DNA from: Rhynchosporium graminicola
Lineage: Eukaryota; Ascomycota; Leotiomycetes; Helotiales; Ploettnerulaceae
Direction: 5' to 3'
Assembly (NCBI GenBank): GCA_900074885.1
Contig: FJUW01000059.1
Location: 124,001-188,000 of the forward strand
Length of the DNA: 64,000 nucleotides
A program made the position numbers and the translations under genes. A model generated the notes under the pieces. It was not told the DNA's origin and did no database searches. It saw nothing but the letters and a program-made list of their open reading frames with translations. The stretch's first letter is position 1, and each line of letters begins with the position of its first letter. Below, one piece after another: positions 12,675-26,302 of the stretch.

Positions 12675-13332
12675 AGCGGTTTTGTTATGAAAATATGAAT
12701 GTATAGTGATACAAACCAGACACTCCTGGCATGAAGAAGTGTCCAATGCAAGAAGTGCATTTAGATAATAACCAATAAAAACAATATGTATGCATATACT
12801 CATTCACTATCTGTCTCAACATTCAAACCTTTTTCTCCGTCTCAAATTGCATCATAATGTTCTCATTTCGAGTCACCATTCATAACCAAAAGGTCATATG
12901 GAGCCCGTGATGATAGTCGTCAAATGTCGAAAGGCTCATATCTGATAGGATGCTACTCATACTACTCCGAAAGGTGAAAGTGGCCGCTGTTAGGCATGGC
13001 AACGAAATTGAAGAAGTCATAGTATTACCCGCACTTGATAACTATCAGTGTATAGGGTCACAAGTACGGTGAGGTGTTGGAATAAGCATTTGCAGATCAT
13101 AAATCATTGCATTGAGTATCGTGCGTATAAAGTTTCAAGCCCCAGAGATATTAACGGGATATGTCCTCGTAATCTGAAAGCCATGTGGTGAACATAGCAG
13201 TGTGGTGAAGGGAAATGTGTTGCATTCTGTCCCTCATCATTCATGTCAGTTTTCGCCTCAACCTTGACTAAGGCCCATCCTAGCATGCTCCTGGTGCTGT
13301 GTTTATCTCACTCACCAACCCACCAGACCTGC
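12675..13332. other. Intergenic between two convergent genes
   Basis: This segment carries the 3' ends of the CE5 esterase and of the minus-strand secreted-protein gene. I see no further coding signal, repeat or RNA gene in it. Confidence 0.6.
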
Positions 13333-13865
13333 CTACTTATCACACTGAAAGCTGCATGTGAAGTTCACCGCCGGAAACGCATTATTCGTACACGGTGACC
13401 CCGGCGAAAACGAGTCGAACTTCGTGCTTCCCCACACGAAGCTCAACTTTCCAGGATCATGTGCTCCATCTGGAAGATCGTAGAATGGATTCGCTGTATT
13501 GTAGATATGCAAGATGTTGGAGCCGACTTGAATGGGCACAAGTTCTTCGCCGGGAGTCGTGGAGCCTATGGTGGCTTGGTGGAAGAACTCCTTGCCGTTG
13601 CTCTCACTGAGGGTTTGCATTAGTTAAGAGCTTGATCACAGATAGGTGATACTGACTAGTACTGGTCGAAGGTCTCCCAGGAGTCTAGACCCCATCTTTG
13701 AACAACTACTCCGCAAGGGTGAAGGGTCATTGGTGCGGGAGTGGCAATGGCGGTCTTCGTGGTAGTTGTCTTCTTAGGTCTGGCAGGCGTTGCGGTGACG
13801 GAAGCACTGCAAAGCAGAAGGGTACTGATGACCGCAAGTACGAGTGATGAGAGCGTGAGATGCAT
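13333..13865 (-). CDS. Small secreted protein of unknown function
   Basis: Two exons, 13865-13663 and 13606-13333, give 158 residues. The intron (GTACTA donor, CTAAT branch point, CTCAG acceptor) joins DH to ESNGKEFF in frame. A clear signal peptide covers about residues 1-26 (ending near SVTATPA), followed by a Thr/Lys-rich spacer and a compact domain with four cysteines, three of them in the C-terminal third (SPCTNN and FTCSFQCDK). No catalytic motif is visible. It may be a small secreted protein used outside the cell. A TATAAG-like element lies about 115 bases upstream near 13980. I do not recognise the family. Confidence 0.72.
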
Positions 13866-15140
13866 GATGGACTTGATATTTTAAGGTTAACAAGTCTAAG
13901 CTTTGGATGGTGAATTCCTTAAGAGGAAGAAGTTTGATTTGTGTTATGCGAAGGTTGTGAGGGCGAGATCAAGCTGTACTTATATGGTCTCATATTGAAT
14001 AAGCCTTCAATCAAATTTGCTTCGCCCGTATCGCGCAATTAAGGTGAATTCGAATATTCACCATCAGCGGCTACATGTTGAGTACGTGATTGAGTGCTTT
14101 TGACCCCAATTCCTCACGATTTGATCGTGTCTCACTCCACGAATGGATTCACTTGGAGTGATCTCCCCATCGAATACGCATCACAGCTTAACACTCAATG
14201 GCGGGGTCATGATAGGTCGTCACCAGCTGCAGTGTGACCCAGAGTGAACAGGGCTACTTACGGCCCCCGATTTGTGGTGATCCTTCTCGCTTAAATGGCT
14301 GGCGTGTTTACCCCTATATCGACATCAGCCTTGGCGTTGATAAAGATGCTGATTCGTTCTCTCGCGAGTCTGACGTGAACAGATACTTCGGCCTGAACCA
14401 ATGGATGTAGACGATGTTGAGTCGTGAGTAATAATGCCTTTTCAGACCGCCAATAAATAAGAAGTATCCAAGTTTACTATCAAAGCAGTCGGGTTGTGGC
14501 TCAGATACGTTTCCTATGCCCAAAACATTGCATCTTTTTACGATTTGATCGAAGTTTTGCCTAAGATATACGTATGGCAGCGGCGTAGTGCTTGCATATC
14601 AATACGGGATGACCCGCATATGTCGGTACGGAATGGCGACAGCAAGATTCTTGGGGGCCAGACGTTGCCATGCAGTATGCTGCAGGTCAAGCAGCTGACA
14701 CCACTCCATATCATACAGGTAATTTGGGAATCGTGAGTTTTTTTGACGGAACAGCGAGTGACGTACCTTTCAATCTACAATAATAATGAAATGACAATAC
14801 TTTATCAAGGCAAAACAATTGACCCTTTTGGGTATGTTTTTCATCCGGACGGGAAACTCACTTCCAATCGACGAAAGAAACATTGCGTATGCCGATATCG
14901 AGTACTGCAGCTATCTGCATGCAGTGTAGCCTTGGCTCACCCACGAATAAACAGATACTCCTTTTGAAGGATCATCGGCAGCAGTCTACGCACGCACGAC
15001 TGAAATGGGCATCTGATAGTGAATGTCGGTGAAATGTCGGTGAAATGCAGGCACAAATCTTCAATCACCCTTGCTGGGTGCTATCCTATTACACACAAAT
15101 GCCGTCCATCTTGATCTTTACCAGTGTATGGCGGTCTTGC
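13866..15140. other. Intergenic, nothing recognised
   Basis: Upstream region of the small secreted-protein gene. Frames of up to 80 codons occur on both strands, but none has homology signals that I can see, splice sites or a favourable context. Confidence 0.5.
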
Positions 15141-15149
15141 TCTCCACCG

Positions 15150-15760
15150 CGCCATCTCTAGTCTTTTGCACGCCGCCTATTTCCAGCTTCCTGCTATACA
15201 AGTCAATTTTGATTTGGTTCAAATAGCTCTTTTCTCCTCCAAAATCCAATCACCCGGCCGCCCATCCATCACATCTAAACTCCTCAACCAACGAGCAACA
15301 TGTGTGACCGATAGCGAGTCTCAAATTCACTCCCGATAGTTAGCAGCGAACAGTATACTAATAGCACGTTGCCTGATTGTATCATCTCTGCAGCGAGAAC
15401 CATCAAGAAAAAGTGCCACAACTCCAATATTGACTCTGAAGAGCGGCGCAGTTCCGCTGTACGTCGATCTCATGAAAGATAGGATGAATCCAGAAAAGCC
15501 CATTATATCATTGAATTCTGGTATGAACATGTCGTACTCGCATTCGGTCGAGAAGAAAGTGCCAGCGAGCATGATATTGCTGACGCGAGCTTGCACCTGC
15601 AGGATTTTGGCGCAGGCTTTTTCTTACTCAGCGCCACCACCTAGGATTTGCTCGTGAAGAATCTCAAATGCCTTCATCCAGCCGGAAAATTTCTCCCCGG
15701 AAGCGCAAGCGCTCTTCACGCAGAAGCGAAAAACCGCAAAGTTTCATGCGCCAAAGATGA
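15150..15760 (-). pseudogene. Relic of a fungal Zn2Cys6 transcription factor, C-terminal part
   Basis: The minus-strand translation from about 15720 down to 15190 resembles the C-terminal region of fungal zinc-cluster regulators: WMKAFEILHEQ, then a helix-rich stretch ending in SRCRDDTIRQRAISIL and, further on, DSLSVTHVARWL. The SRCRD..IR..AISIL pattern is characteristic of that family. The frame has a stop near 15640 and two TGA codons near 15325, at places where Trp is plausible, and no Zn2Cys6 DNA-binding domain was found upstream. The fragment is therefore called a pseudogene. An undetected intron could explain one break but not all. The family assignment is from memory of the motif only. 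Confidence 0.45.
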
Positions 15761-18700
15761 GGTTGAGATCTGATTTCTAGCCACGGGACATCCTGAGGCG
15801 AGCCAAATTCGTCTCGGGCGAAGCGATTTCGGAATTTGTTTTGGATCCATCATTGCCCTTTTTCCAGTCAACGGAAAGTTTCCTGACTTTGAATGATGAC
15901 TTTAGTCAATGTCCCGAGGTACTTTTATGACTTAATTATCGACTTACAAACTTGAAATATACTTTAATATCTTTCGTTTACAGAAGTCGAATTTGTCCCG
16001 CCTCGCACGGTCGAGAATATGAAGCTATAGACGCATATTGACTTACTTTGATAGCGATCAGCACGCACAAGATATGGGAGACATGACAGACGATGAACAT
16101 ACAAATTTGACTGGTCTCTGATTAAATATCGACTTGAAGACGATCGGTCAGACTAATATGATATCACTATCCGGAAGCCTGAAACGAAACGCTGCTGAAG
16201 GTACGAAGACCCCCCGCATCTGGTAACGGATATGAACTTCATTACCTCCAGCAAGTTAGCATTAGGAAAGTGGAAATTTTCAGCGACAAACACGAAGCTG
16301 CCGGCTGTCGGAGACCTTAACCCATTCCGAACTCTTTTCTGGTCCTCAACAAGAACTGGTTCCAGTATTTCCGAAAATCTCGTTGTACCGCAAATTTCCC
16401 AGGCGCGTCTCTGTCTCGTGCTGCCGTTGCGCTGGCAAACAAAATGAGGCGAAATATTCTCTCCCGGGACACACCACGCACCATCGAATTATCTCTTCCT
16501 TACGATCTCTTAGAGATGTGCACTCAGCCGCCTCAGAGGCTCGGACAATCCACCGCCTCCCGCCTAGCCGCCGGTCGCCCGTCGATCAACCATCTCATCT
16601 TAATCCGAGTTCCTCGATACACTTTGCCAACCCCTCCGATGATCCTAGACCGTCATTTTGGGAAGAAATTGAAGAGTCTCCACAGCCCAACATACAATCA
16701 AGAGATTGATGACGAGCTCGAAACATGACAAATTTGCAATGGAGAAAATCTCCACAGAAACGTACGTTATTTCGTGTCAAAGTATGTTATATCTCGAAGC
16801 CACATGTTTGCCTGGCAAATTAGCAATACCAGTAGCGTTAGAATTAACTTCGACGGCGCGGAGCTAGGAGATGAAATATCGGAAGGCTGAGAGGCCAGAA
16901 GAGGCTGGAGAGATGAAGTGGAAGCGGCATGGCAAGTTGATTGCCGTTCCCCGTTAAAGGATACGGAGATCAACGGTTCTCGGAGAACTCCCCGACGAGC
17001 TTCAAACATAGAGTACAAGTACGGTACCGTTCGTAAGGATTCGCCAGACAAACTCCGAGGACTCCTTCACTTCAGAGTCTTCAGAAAAACCTCGCCATGT
17101 GGAGACGCTTGATCGTGGTGGATTCCATCTCGATTGCCAGCAAGAGCTCCTTCCGTGACCAATGTTTGTACATGAAGTAGGGTATTTTGGAGGCCTACGA
17201 AGTTCCATCGCTTCTATGTTTACATCTGTGTTGTCCAGATGTTGCGCGTTGTGCTGAGTTCATTCGGGTCCTAGGGGCCCTGGTTTATCAGACTGTAATT
17301 GGCTCCGACCACGAACCCGGCTGCTGACTTTAGATCGGGCCCGGAATGGAACGATCAATCTGAAACATGGACCCCAGAGATATCGGCCCTGATACCCTCC
17401 TCCGTACATCGTGATAGTTCAGCTGGGTTCTGGGCTCCGCAGCACTTTCAAAGTACTAGGTACTTACTTAGTATAACGACTTTGAAGTCATGCTTATTCT
17501 GGTTATACAGGCATCCTTTTTTTCAGGTGTTAATTGTTGCTGCGGTGGAATACCAGTTTTGGAAGACCGCGCACTGAGCATTTACTATCGCCTCAGAGTA
17601 GTACCACTCGGGGCGCAAATTGTTCATCAGCTAGTAGTCTGGCTGCGTGCGGTCCGGGTGTTTCGCCTCGGCTGACAGCTGCTACAATTTTACAGGCTCT
17701 ACACTCAACGCCAAGGGCAGGCAGGACTCACAAGGATTTCATCACAAGATGAGGCCCTCCCTCCTACTCTAACGCCAACTGTCGAGTACGGACGTACAAA
17801 GCTCACGGTGTAGCCTGAGGTACTCTAACTGCGCCGGAAAACACGAATTGAACTACTGCAGCGTGGTGAACAGTCAGTTGGGCATGCTGTACGTACCACT
17901 GGTCACAAAAGTCTGTCTTTCACGCCCGCTTTGTAGTACTTCCGTACCCAAGTAACCATTCACTACCCAGCCTTGAAAATACCCACCTCCTCATATGGAA
18001 GCCTCCCAGAACCGGGATGTCCATACGATTGCTGTGATTGGAGGCGCTTGGCGGTATTGTAGGTCAGTGTACGAGTACAGAGAAGTGAAGCCCGCAATTA
18101 CAAGGAAGTATTAGCTTTAGTGTGTTTCTGCTTGAGCCTTCAGCGCTGGGATCAAGGGACTGGATACGAAGTTGGCCAGTGAGAGCTGGCGAGTCCTGTG
18201 CAAAGACCATATCCCAGACCCATCATACTTCTCAGAGGGCAAGCGGAAGCAGACGCAGACAGGGGAACATTGCATGTATGTATGTATCTCTGCATTCCTT
18301 CTCATCTTGCAGTTCAGGGTTTCTCGAAGCTTTCACCAGTCGACGGACAGGATTTCCGCTGTGCAAAATCCACACTTTATCGACTCATCGATACGGAGAC
18401 ACCAAAACCAACAGCTCTCTCTGCCCCTGCTCCTGCCGCGCTTCTCATCAGACTCCCTGGCTGCGTAACAATGTGCGTGCGTTGTCTGGCGATATCCGTA
18501 GACTCCTGCTATCGTGGCTCCTTGCCAACTTCTTCATCTGTTCAATACTTTCTTTGCCTGGCCGTGTGAGAGACTCGACTGGAGGACTCGAGAGATAGGG
18601 AGTTGATTGACCGTCGGCTTGATCTTGGGACGACTAGCTTTCTCCAATTCGATCTTCAGCTTCCGCACTGCTTGATCGTCTTGCCCTGGAGCTCGAAGCT

Positions 18701-19953
18701 CTGGTGATTTTTGGCACCGTGTGACTACGACAACACCTACGGAAGCACGGAGAGAGACTCTTGATGCGGCATCTGAAACGGCAACGACGAACAAACACAG
18801 CTTTATCTATTTTCAGTCGCCCCCTGTTCATCCCAGCAGCAGCTTCGACAGCCCTTATCTCTGCACTTTCCTGGAGACGAGAGTATTTCGAGATTTGAGA
18901 CGACTCGAGTCCCCAAGGTTTCCATGCGAGAACAAACAAAGAACAGACGAAGTATTGAGCTTATCCTACGTTTTGAGAGATTGGACAGCTGCACTCTATT
19001 TGCAGAACTGGTGCGCAGGTACGTTGCAAAGCAGTAGAGAATAGTAAACGGGTGGATCAAGCATGAAGAATTGCCACCCGCACCCGAAACGTCAATTGTA
19101 ACACCGCCATCCGACCTTTGACTCCTGTCCTCGTCGTTATCCAACACTTGGCCACGATCGGGTGATGCTACCGATGCTTTTCGACTGACGGGCCTGCTCA
19201 TCAAATCGGTTGTCTGATTGATGGCTGAGTGCCGTCACCCAAAGTTGGGTTTCGAATCTTCCACTCAGGTGGATCTCGTCCCTTCTTTCGCGGGTGTAAC
19301 TCAAACTTCCCTCGTCGCCGTCACTTTCATTTTTGTTCTTAATTCTACATTCCTCGCCGGCGCTGGAAAAGGTCTTCATCACTATCGCTAACGCTACTCA
19401 CGTAGGCTCGTTGAAGTTGGGGGAGTTCTGAAAAAATCACCACGGTTTCGTGACACCTGGTCATCCGTATCGATTCGATTGTTTGTTCACGCCGGTTGAA
19501 ATGAAACACCCCGATTTTTGATTGATTCAACTGCCGCGTCTACACCAACATAAGTCACGATTTTTTGTCTATTACTTCGGCTCCTAGTGACCGACCACGT
19601 TCTTTTATCATTCACATTTCTTATATCGAAGTTTGAGAACTTTAGTCTCAAGCAATACTACCAAATCACACGCTTATTCAGCCAAAAGCCGATACGAATC
19701 ACTTACCTCGACTCATCATCACAGCCTCAGCTTTTTCCTGTTACCGGTTGCAGGCAGTCCGAAAGCGATCTCCAACCATCGACATACGGCTCTGCGCATG
19801 TGTTAAACCAGGTAAGACGGCTTAATGCATTCGCAAACGCAACAAAACGAGAAGACCCCAGTAATTTGTTAAGCACGAGGCTCCGATCCTCGAACCACCA
19901 TATCTATCCGGAAGAGCCGTAATTTCGCATTTGAATTTTGACTTCCTGCTGCG
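15761..19953. other. Long intergenic region and probable 5' leader of the next gene
   Basis: About 4.2 kb with no frame I can support. The longest, 18122-18598 on the plus strand, overlaps other frames and has no domain. The 1.3 kb before 19954 is pyrimidine-rich in places and could be a long promoter and 5' UTR of the membrane-protein gene. No tandem or inverted repeats stand out. Confidence 0.45.
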
Positions 19954-22768
19954 ATGAACCAACCGTGGCAGCCGCCTTCCAGGACTCCTGGCGGAAATGG
20001 AGAGATAGGATCAGTGAGAGCAGCCAGGGAGAGAATGGCAGCAGGATTACCACCGGTCATGCCGCAACCACAACCCAGAAGACTGTATGACCCACCACAA
20101 CTAGCTCCTCAGGCTGCGCCAGTCCCCATACACCCGGCAAACCGAATGAGGCCGCCAATGCCAGAAGCGTTTTCTGGTCCAAAGAATGGACAGGCTCCAG
20201 TCGGAGCAGCAACGTTACGGCCAACACTAGAACAACAAGTACCGCAATGGCCACTGGCCGGGTCAGTCGAACCCGGTCAACAATACCAGCCACCTGTAAA
20301 CCGAGGACCACCGCCACAACGGCCGCCTCGACCTAGTCAGGTACCTACAGCATCAGGAATCTCAAGGTTAAAAGAGGGATTACGGACTGCCGAGTATGTG
20401 CAGCGACAAGAACAATTAGACCGAGAATACCAATATGAGAGAGAAAGACGGGAGGAGGAGGAAATGATATCGCCTGATATCACATCACCATTGACAATGT
20501 CTTCTCGACAGTCATCTCAGTCTTCTGCTGGATCGATCCCGGACTTCCCGGTACCTGTATTACCTCCTCCTCCTCGCAGTTTTGGACCGCCACCCAGTTC
20601 AAGGCGCGGAGCGTCATCATACTACTCACAAGCATCATTCGTCTCCCCCATTCCGGAAGAGAGCCCGAGATCACGACAAACCCATTTTTCATACGCTTCG
20701 AGTGCTGCAATTCCGACGAGCTGGGGATCAAACTCTCCAAGATCCCAGTACTTTGATGATAAGTACGAAGACGAGAGTATTTACGACGGAGAGTTTGATA
20801 GGTCGCCCATGACAGAAGAGAGCCGGGAAATGAGAGGATTCACGGATGATAATGACGATCGAGAGTTGATTCGAAGCGCGAGTTTCGGGAGGAGGGCCAA
20901 GCCTTCGATGATTACAACCAGGAGCTCGGAAAGGCTAGAATCTCGACCCGCGCCTATGCCGCAGCAGAGGCCAATTCAAATGTCAAAGCTGGAGAAGATG
21001 GGAGTAATTCCTAGGCCAGGTAATGAGGAATCTGGTGCAAGCTCGAGGAACAGGACAGGGTCAGAAGCAACCGACCAACACATGCAGAAGGGGTGGCCGA
21101 TAATTGGGGATGCCACATCGCCGTTAGCGACAGGTACGGGTTTAATAGACAAGTCAACTTCGTCTTCAGAAGAGACGGTTCCTACCCTCGCACGAGCCAT
21201 AACAACGAATACTGCCACGCCCGCTCAAATTGCTAACCTGTCCAATCCGAATACCAAGGCGATGCTTGAAGCATACAATTCTGCAAGCTCTCTTCGGGCT
21301 CCTGGCACTGAATCTTCCCGAACTCCGAGTCCCAGCAATGGTTTCGACAAGTCATCTGCAATCAGACGTCCGCCCCGACTTGATATCGATGCAGTAAGGG
21401 AGGCGGAGGCCAGAGGAAGTTTGACGAGTCTACCAGATTTGATCAGACGCGCAACAAGGCTGGCATCAATGATTGATAGAGGGAAGAGACCAGGTAGTCG
21501 TCTGGCTCTGAATGACTTTCCGAGCGAGGACAACTTTGCTAGAGAGAAGGAGATGGGTAGTGAGTACTCATGTCTTTGTGTTGGTGATTTGGCTAACAAA
21601 TGTAGTGAGCAATGGCCGTCAATCTGGATTCTCTGGAATGCTCGCTTCGTTTCCTCCTCCTGGTGATCAGACTCCCGTCGGTACACCTACTCATCCAACG
21701 TCGGGTTGGCCTACGCAAATGGATACCCAAGCCGGTGACGAGAAGAAACAACAGAAGCCCCGCCGTTGTTGTGGATTACCATGCTGGGGATTCATGCTCA
21801 TGGTTTTGATAATTTTAATAATCGTTGCTGCAGCAGTTGTTGTTCCTTTGGAATTCCTCGTACTCAACAAACCAAATTCGACACGCAAAGCAGTAACCGC
21901 AGCACAGTGTCAAAGCAACACAGTAACAGCCTGCCAGAATGGAGGTACAGCCCTAGTCGAAAGCGGATCCTGCGCTTGTATATGCACAAACGGATTCACC
22001 GGCTCGACATGCACATCACCAAACGCAAATGGTTGCGCAACAGTCACGATGTCCGGCTCCTCATTCTCAAATGTCACTGTCGGCCATTCTATCTCCCGCC
22101 TAATCGAAGCCGGGCCAACCAATTTCTCTATTCCCCTCTCCGAAAGCATCATTCTTGCGCGCTTCAACTCTGCCAATCTTTCCTGCGCGACCGAGAACGC
22201 ACTAGTGACTTTCCAAGGCCGTTCCGAGCGTCTGGGGAAAGCAGACAACCTCATTTCCTTCACCACAACCTCTGCTTCTGCGAAAGCCAAAAATGCTCGC
22301 CGGGACGAATCCACAAGTGTAACGAGTTCCCTTGCACCAGTCGCCACGTCACATGGAATCGTCTATGACGGCTCTAGACCGGTTTCTTCCAGTCCACCAA
22401 AAGACACGAACCCTACATCCAACACGGATGGAAACTCGGATCCCACCTCCGGCTTCAAAATCACCGAAGAAGTCCTCGATTTCGCTCGCATAGCCATCCT
22501 TTACGTCCTTCAACAAGACGCTCTCGAGGATGCTACCACAGCCCAATCGACGCTGCAGACCTGGTTCCTCAAACAAGGATCTACGAATCAAGCTGCGATG
22601 AATGTCAGTATGGGGCATGGGAACGTGGTTAATTTAGTAGCTTTTCAAGTCGACGTAGGAGGCACAGGGTTTGTGGGAGGGAGGAATAGTAGTCTGACTG
22701 TGAGAGACTTGGACGTTCGGGATCTGGTTCTGGACTTGAAAGGCGATAAAGAATTTGAGGAAAGGTAG
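19954..22768 (+). CDS. Single-pass membrane protein with EGF-like domain and long Pro-rich N-terminal region
   Basis: Exons 19954-21559 and 21606-22768 (46-nt intron, GTGAGT donor) give 922 residues. The first ~570 residues are low-complexity, rich in Pro, Ser, Gln and Arg, and probably disordered and cytoplasmic. A Cys-rich juxtamembrane stretch (CCGLPCWGF) leads into one strongly hydrophobic segment, about residues 606-630. A compact EGF-like module follows, with six Cys (CQSNTVTACQNGG to CACICTNGFTGSTC). The last ~230 residues look extracellular, with several N-glycosylation sequons. There is no N-terminal signal peptide, so a type II orientation is likely. A role in cell-surface sensing or wall contact is a guess from the layout. 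The two long frames meet only through the intron, which supports the join. Confidence 0.8.
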
Positions 22769-24362
22769 GGGGAGGAGGAGACGAGTGGATTGCTTTTCGT
22801 TTTTAGGTGATATGAAGACCATTTAGGACGCGTCTAATGATTTATCATATTAATGTCTGTTCGCACGCATTCTTCCCGGCGAAAAAAGAATTGGGATGGA
22901 CTTTCATCATTTGTCTGTTTTGTATGTAGGCGTTTGTTCAATTTGCAGCATATATAGGGAGGACATGTGTTGTGTGCTAATGCTCACACAAAATAACGCT
23001 CTTGTTCTTTATGTACTCTATACCTACCTATGCATACACTTTTTTTCGTCATTGCTAGAACATTGAGCTGACCCATTCGATTGGAATAGCGGAGCTAGCT
23101 AGTCTTCTTGTAATGCATGTAAGCAGGCGTGCAAGCAGGCGGCACCGTGACTGGATGGGTCAGCTTGGCCGGATATGGATTGTTTACTTGCAAGCGAGCG
23201 AAAAAGCACTTGCGAAAGCGGAGGGAGTATATTATTGATGATTGGCCGGCCGTCTTAGAGGGAGAAAATAAAGGGACAGACTGCCGTTGGTCAGACTTAA
23301 TATGGCCGAGGTCATCCCAGGGTCGGCTAATGACCTCATATACCTCGAAGAGCATATATCTGAAAGAGATATGGCGGTGTGACAATTGAGAGTTGAGGAA
23401 TTGAACTTGTTGTCTTTCTGACTCGGGACTTGGTGCTGAATTCGTCTCTCAGTAACTAGTGGCTTGAATGGACAACTGTGTAGCTGCTAGCTAATCAATT
23501 GCTGCATTAAGTCGGGTTCAATACTCGGTGCTAGCAGTTTTTGAGTACCTTTCTGACTGTTCCTATTAACAGGATACTTACTAACTTAAGGTTCCCCGCC
23601 AAGGCGAACAACATAAGATTATTAATTATTACAAAACATAAAGATTTTTTTTTCTCGAAGTAAGAATTTGCTATCATATTCTGCTGCCGTAGAAAGTAGG
23701 ATATGCGGTATCCTTGTAGGTATATTACACACGTTATAATTAGAAACTTCGTTATATAGTGAAGTTCTCCACGCTAAACTAATAGCACCGAGCATCTTAA
23801 CCGAGTTAATCAATAGCGGTGTAACAAGCGCATACAATTAGAGTGGTCGAGATCTAGGTGATTATCAAACACAGATGTTGAATGTGCTTCTCCGGTAAAC
23901 CTCCCGGCAGATAGATATAGACTGCCAATAGTTGCGATTCGACGTCTGCTCATAAAAGGCATTGTTTGGATGAAACTGAATCATGAGAAGTCGCGAGAGC
24001 TTTGTCCCACCTTCCCATATCCGGGGATTATCGAAGCTGATCCCCACCTGACTCGCTTCCGAATGACGGGGTTGAGACGTGATTCTCGACGAAACATCCT
24101 AGCATCTCTCGAGCGTACACTTCAGAATAATCGATTTGCATGCTTGTTGTGATGGCCGTGGGCTCAAATATATACATCTCCTCAGGGATGCAGGCGGTGT
24201 GATAGGTCCGGGATACAAGCTCGAACAAGGCGCCAAACATATGAAGATGTGTTGGCCTGCTCATATTGACTTCACTTCCGTCTTTTCGGAAGACACTTCA
24301 TTCTTTCTTTCTGAGTTTGACCCATACTCTCGCTATCTTACATCATCGATACAAAAAGTGCG
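22769..24362. other. Intergenic, with a short AT-rich patch at about 23570-23850
   Basis: No gene is supported. The patch at 23570-23850 is rich in TA steps and looks like a short RIP-affected transposon scrap, but no coding or terminal repeat is recognisable. The flanks are ordinary. The last 100 bases before 24363 are pyrimidine-rich, as expected for a fungal promoter. Confidence 0.45.
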
Positions 24363-26302
24363 ATGTACTCCTGCTCGTATGTCTTGAGTCTCGTGGCTGC
24401 ATTTTCCGTCGCTGTCCTTGGGTTCCCTGCTGCAACCTCGGATCGGCCGCAAATAGATCTTGGGTATGAGATACACCAGGGACAATTTAATGTAAGTTTC
24501 GATGCCTCATTTCTGGCCTGAATACTCATCGAAAGCAGTCAACCGGCCAATATTACAATTTCTCCAATATTCGCTATGCCGCGCCTCCAATAGGAAACTT
24601 GCGCTTCGCACCTCCCGCCGCCCCATCGACAGCAGAGAAAGTCTTCAACGATGGATCGAACTTGAAAATATGTCCTAACGCTATCCCGGCTTGGAGCGCT
24701 ACTGCGACGAAATGGTTGACGCAAGGCATTGGATCTATCAATATCACTGCTGGGTACACGATACCCAACATCACCACGGCTCCACCTGCCATGCCCGGCA
24801 CGCCGACGGAAAATGAGGATTGTTTATTTTTAGATGTTCTGGTGCCAAAGGGTGTGTATGACAGTGATATGAGAGAAAAGGGTGTTCCAGTGTATGAAGA
24901 AGCCCGATCGACCAATATGAATTTTGCTGATTAGATCTAACAGAGTCGTCTGGATCCATGGTGGTGGCTATACCATCGGATGGAAAACTCAGTACGGAAG
25001 TGGCGTTGGTCTCATCAATGCAAGTCGGCGTGACAAACAAGAAGGCATCATTTACGTTGCTCTGAATTATCGTCTTGGACTTTTCGTGCGTCTCCCTCCT
25101 ACTTCTATCCCTTTACTCGCTAACATGTCCAGGGATTTCTCTCCGGTAACACATTCAAGCAACAGAGTGGGACGCCTAATGCAGGTCTGTTGGATCAAAG
25201 ATTCGCTCTTGAATGGGTGCAAAAGAATATCGCCAAGTTTGGAGGTGATCCTAATCGAGTCACTGTCTTGGGCGAATCGGCTGGTGGCGGAAGCATCATG
25301 CATCAAATCACTGCAAATGGAGGCACCGCAAAAGCGCCCTTTCAACAAGCTATTATCCAGAGCGGGGCTTTCCTTCCGGTACCTGGGATGGAGAGACAGG
25401 AGAATCTTTATGAGAAATTTCGAAACATCACGAAGGTGCAGACGCTCGATCAGGCGAGGAAATTGACAACCGAGGAGCTACAGTTTGCGAATGCGAAGAT
25501 AGTTGGAGAGTCTAATTATGGAGACTTTAGTTTCAGTGAGTTCAGTTCTTCCTGCCGCCTTGCTGGATTTGTTAAATGAAGTCTGACTTTCGTAGATCCA
25601 GCCGTCGATGGTACCTTTGCAACCGACTTACCGGGCAAACTTCTGCTAGAAGGGAAATTCGACAAATCTGTCCGCGTGCTTGTGGGGCACAACGCAGATG
25701 AAGGACTTTTTTTCACGTCACCCTTCGTCTTCACTGATGAGACCTTCAAGAAGAACGTCATCGATGTCTCCTTCCCCAACGCCGACAAGAACAATGTCAC
25801 ATCCTACATTCTTGACACCCTCTATCCTAATGTGTTGGATGGTACGTACGGCTACAACAACTCCATAGCTCGAGCGACATACATACTCTCCGAAGCCTTG
25901 TTCTCCTGCAACGCACAGTACCTCTCCCGAGCATTCGGTTTGAACAACGACACCGACTCTAGCGAAGACAAAGACAGCGATTCGTCAAATGATGCATACA
26001 GCTATGTCTTCAGTGTCCCACCCGCTCTTCACGGTGAAGATGTATATTACACGTTCTACGAGGGACCGTCACCCTTGGTCAAAAACGATACCCTTGCCTT
26101 GATTATGCAAAGCTACTTTACGAATTTCATCAAGGGTGGAGATCCGAATGGTGAGGGATTACCAAATTTCCGAGCTTACGATGAGAAGACTGCGAAGGGA
26201 GAGGGAGTGTTGATGAATTTAGGCCAGAGCAGTGCGGTGATGATACCGGATTATTTACCGCGGAAGAGGTGTGGTTGGTGGCAGCAGGCCTTGTATGCTT
26301 AA
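24363..26302 (+). CDS. Type-B carboxylesterase/lipase, secreted
   Basis: Alpha/beta-hydrolase that cleaves carboxylic ester bonds, probably extracellular. Five exons (24363-24491, 24539-24891, 24944-25085, 25133-25535, 25596-26302) give 577 residues. The protein starts with a signal peptide (about residues 1-21). [17 protein letters not shown] and [11 protein letters not shown] are the usual N-terminal signatures and WIHGGGY is the oxyanion hole. The nucleophile lies in [12 protein letters not shown], the acid is probably the Glu in NADEGLFF, and the His is in ALHGEDVYY. All introns are 47-60 nt with good donors and keep frame. It resembles fungal carboxylesterases of the cholinesterase fold; the substrate is unknown. 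Start chosen at the ATG that opens the signal peptide. Confidence 0.9.

Noticed and set aside
18122..18598. 158-codon plus-strand frame
   Set aside because: Three overlapping frames are open here; none resembles a known protein, and codon choice looks random.
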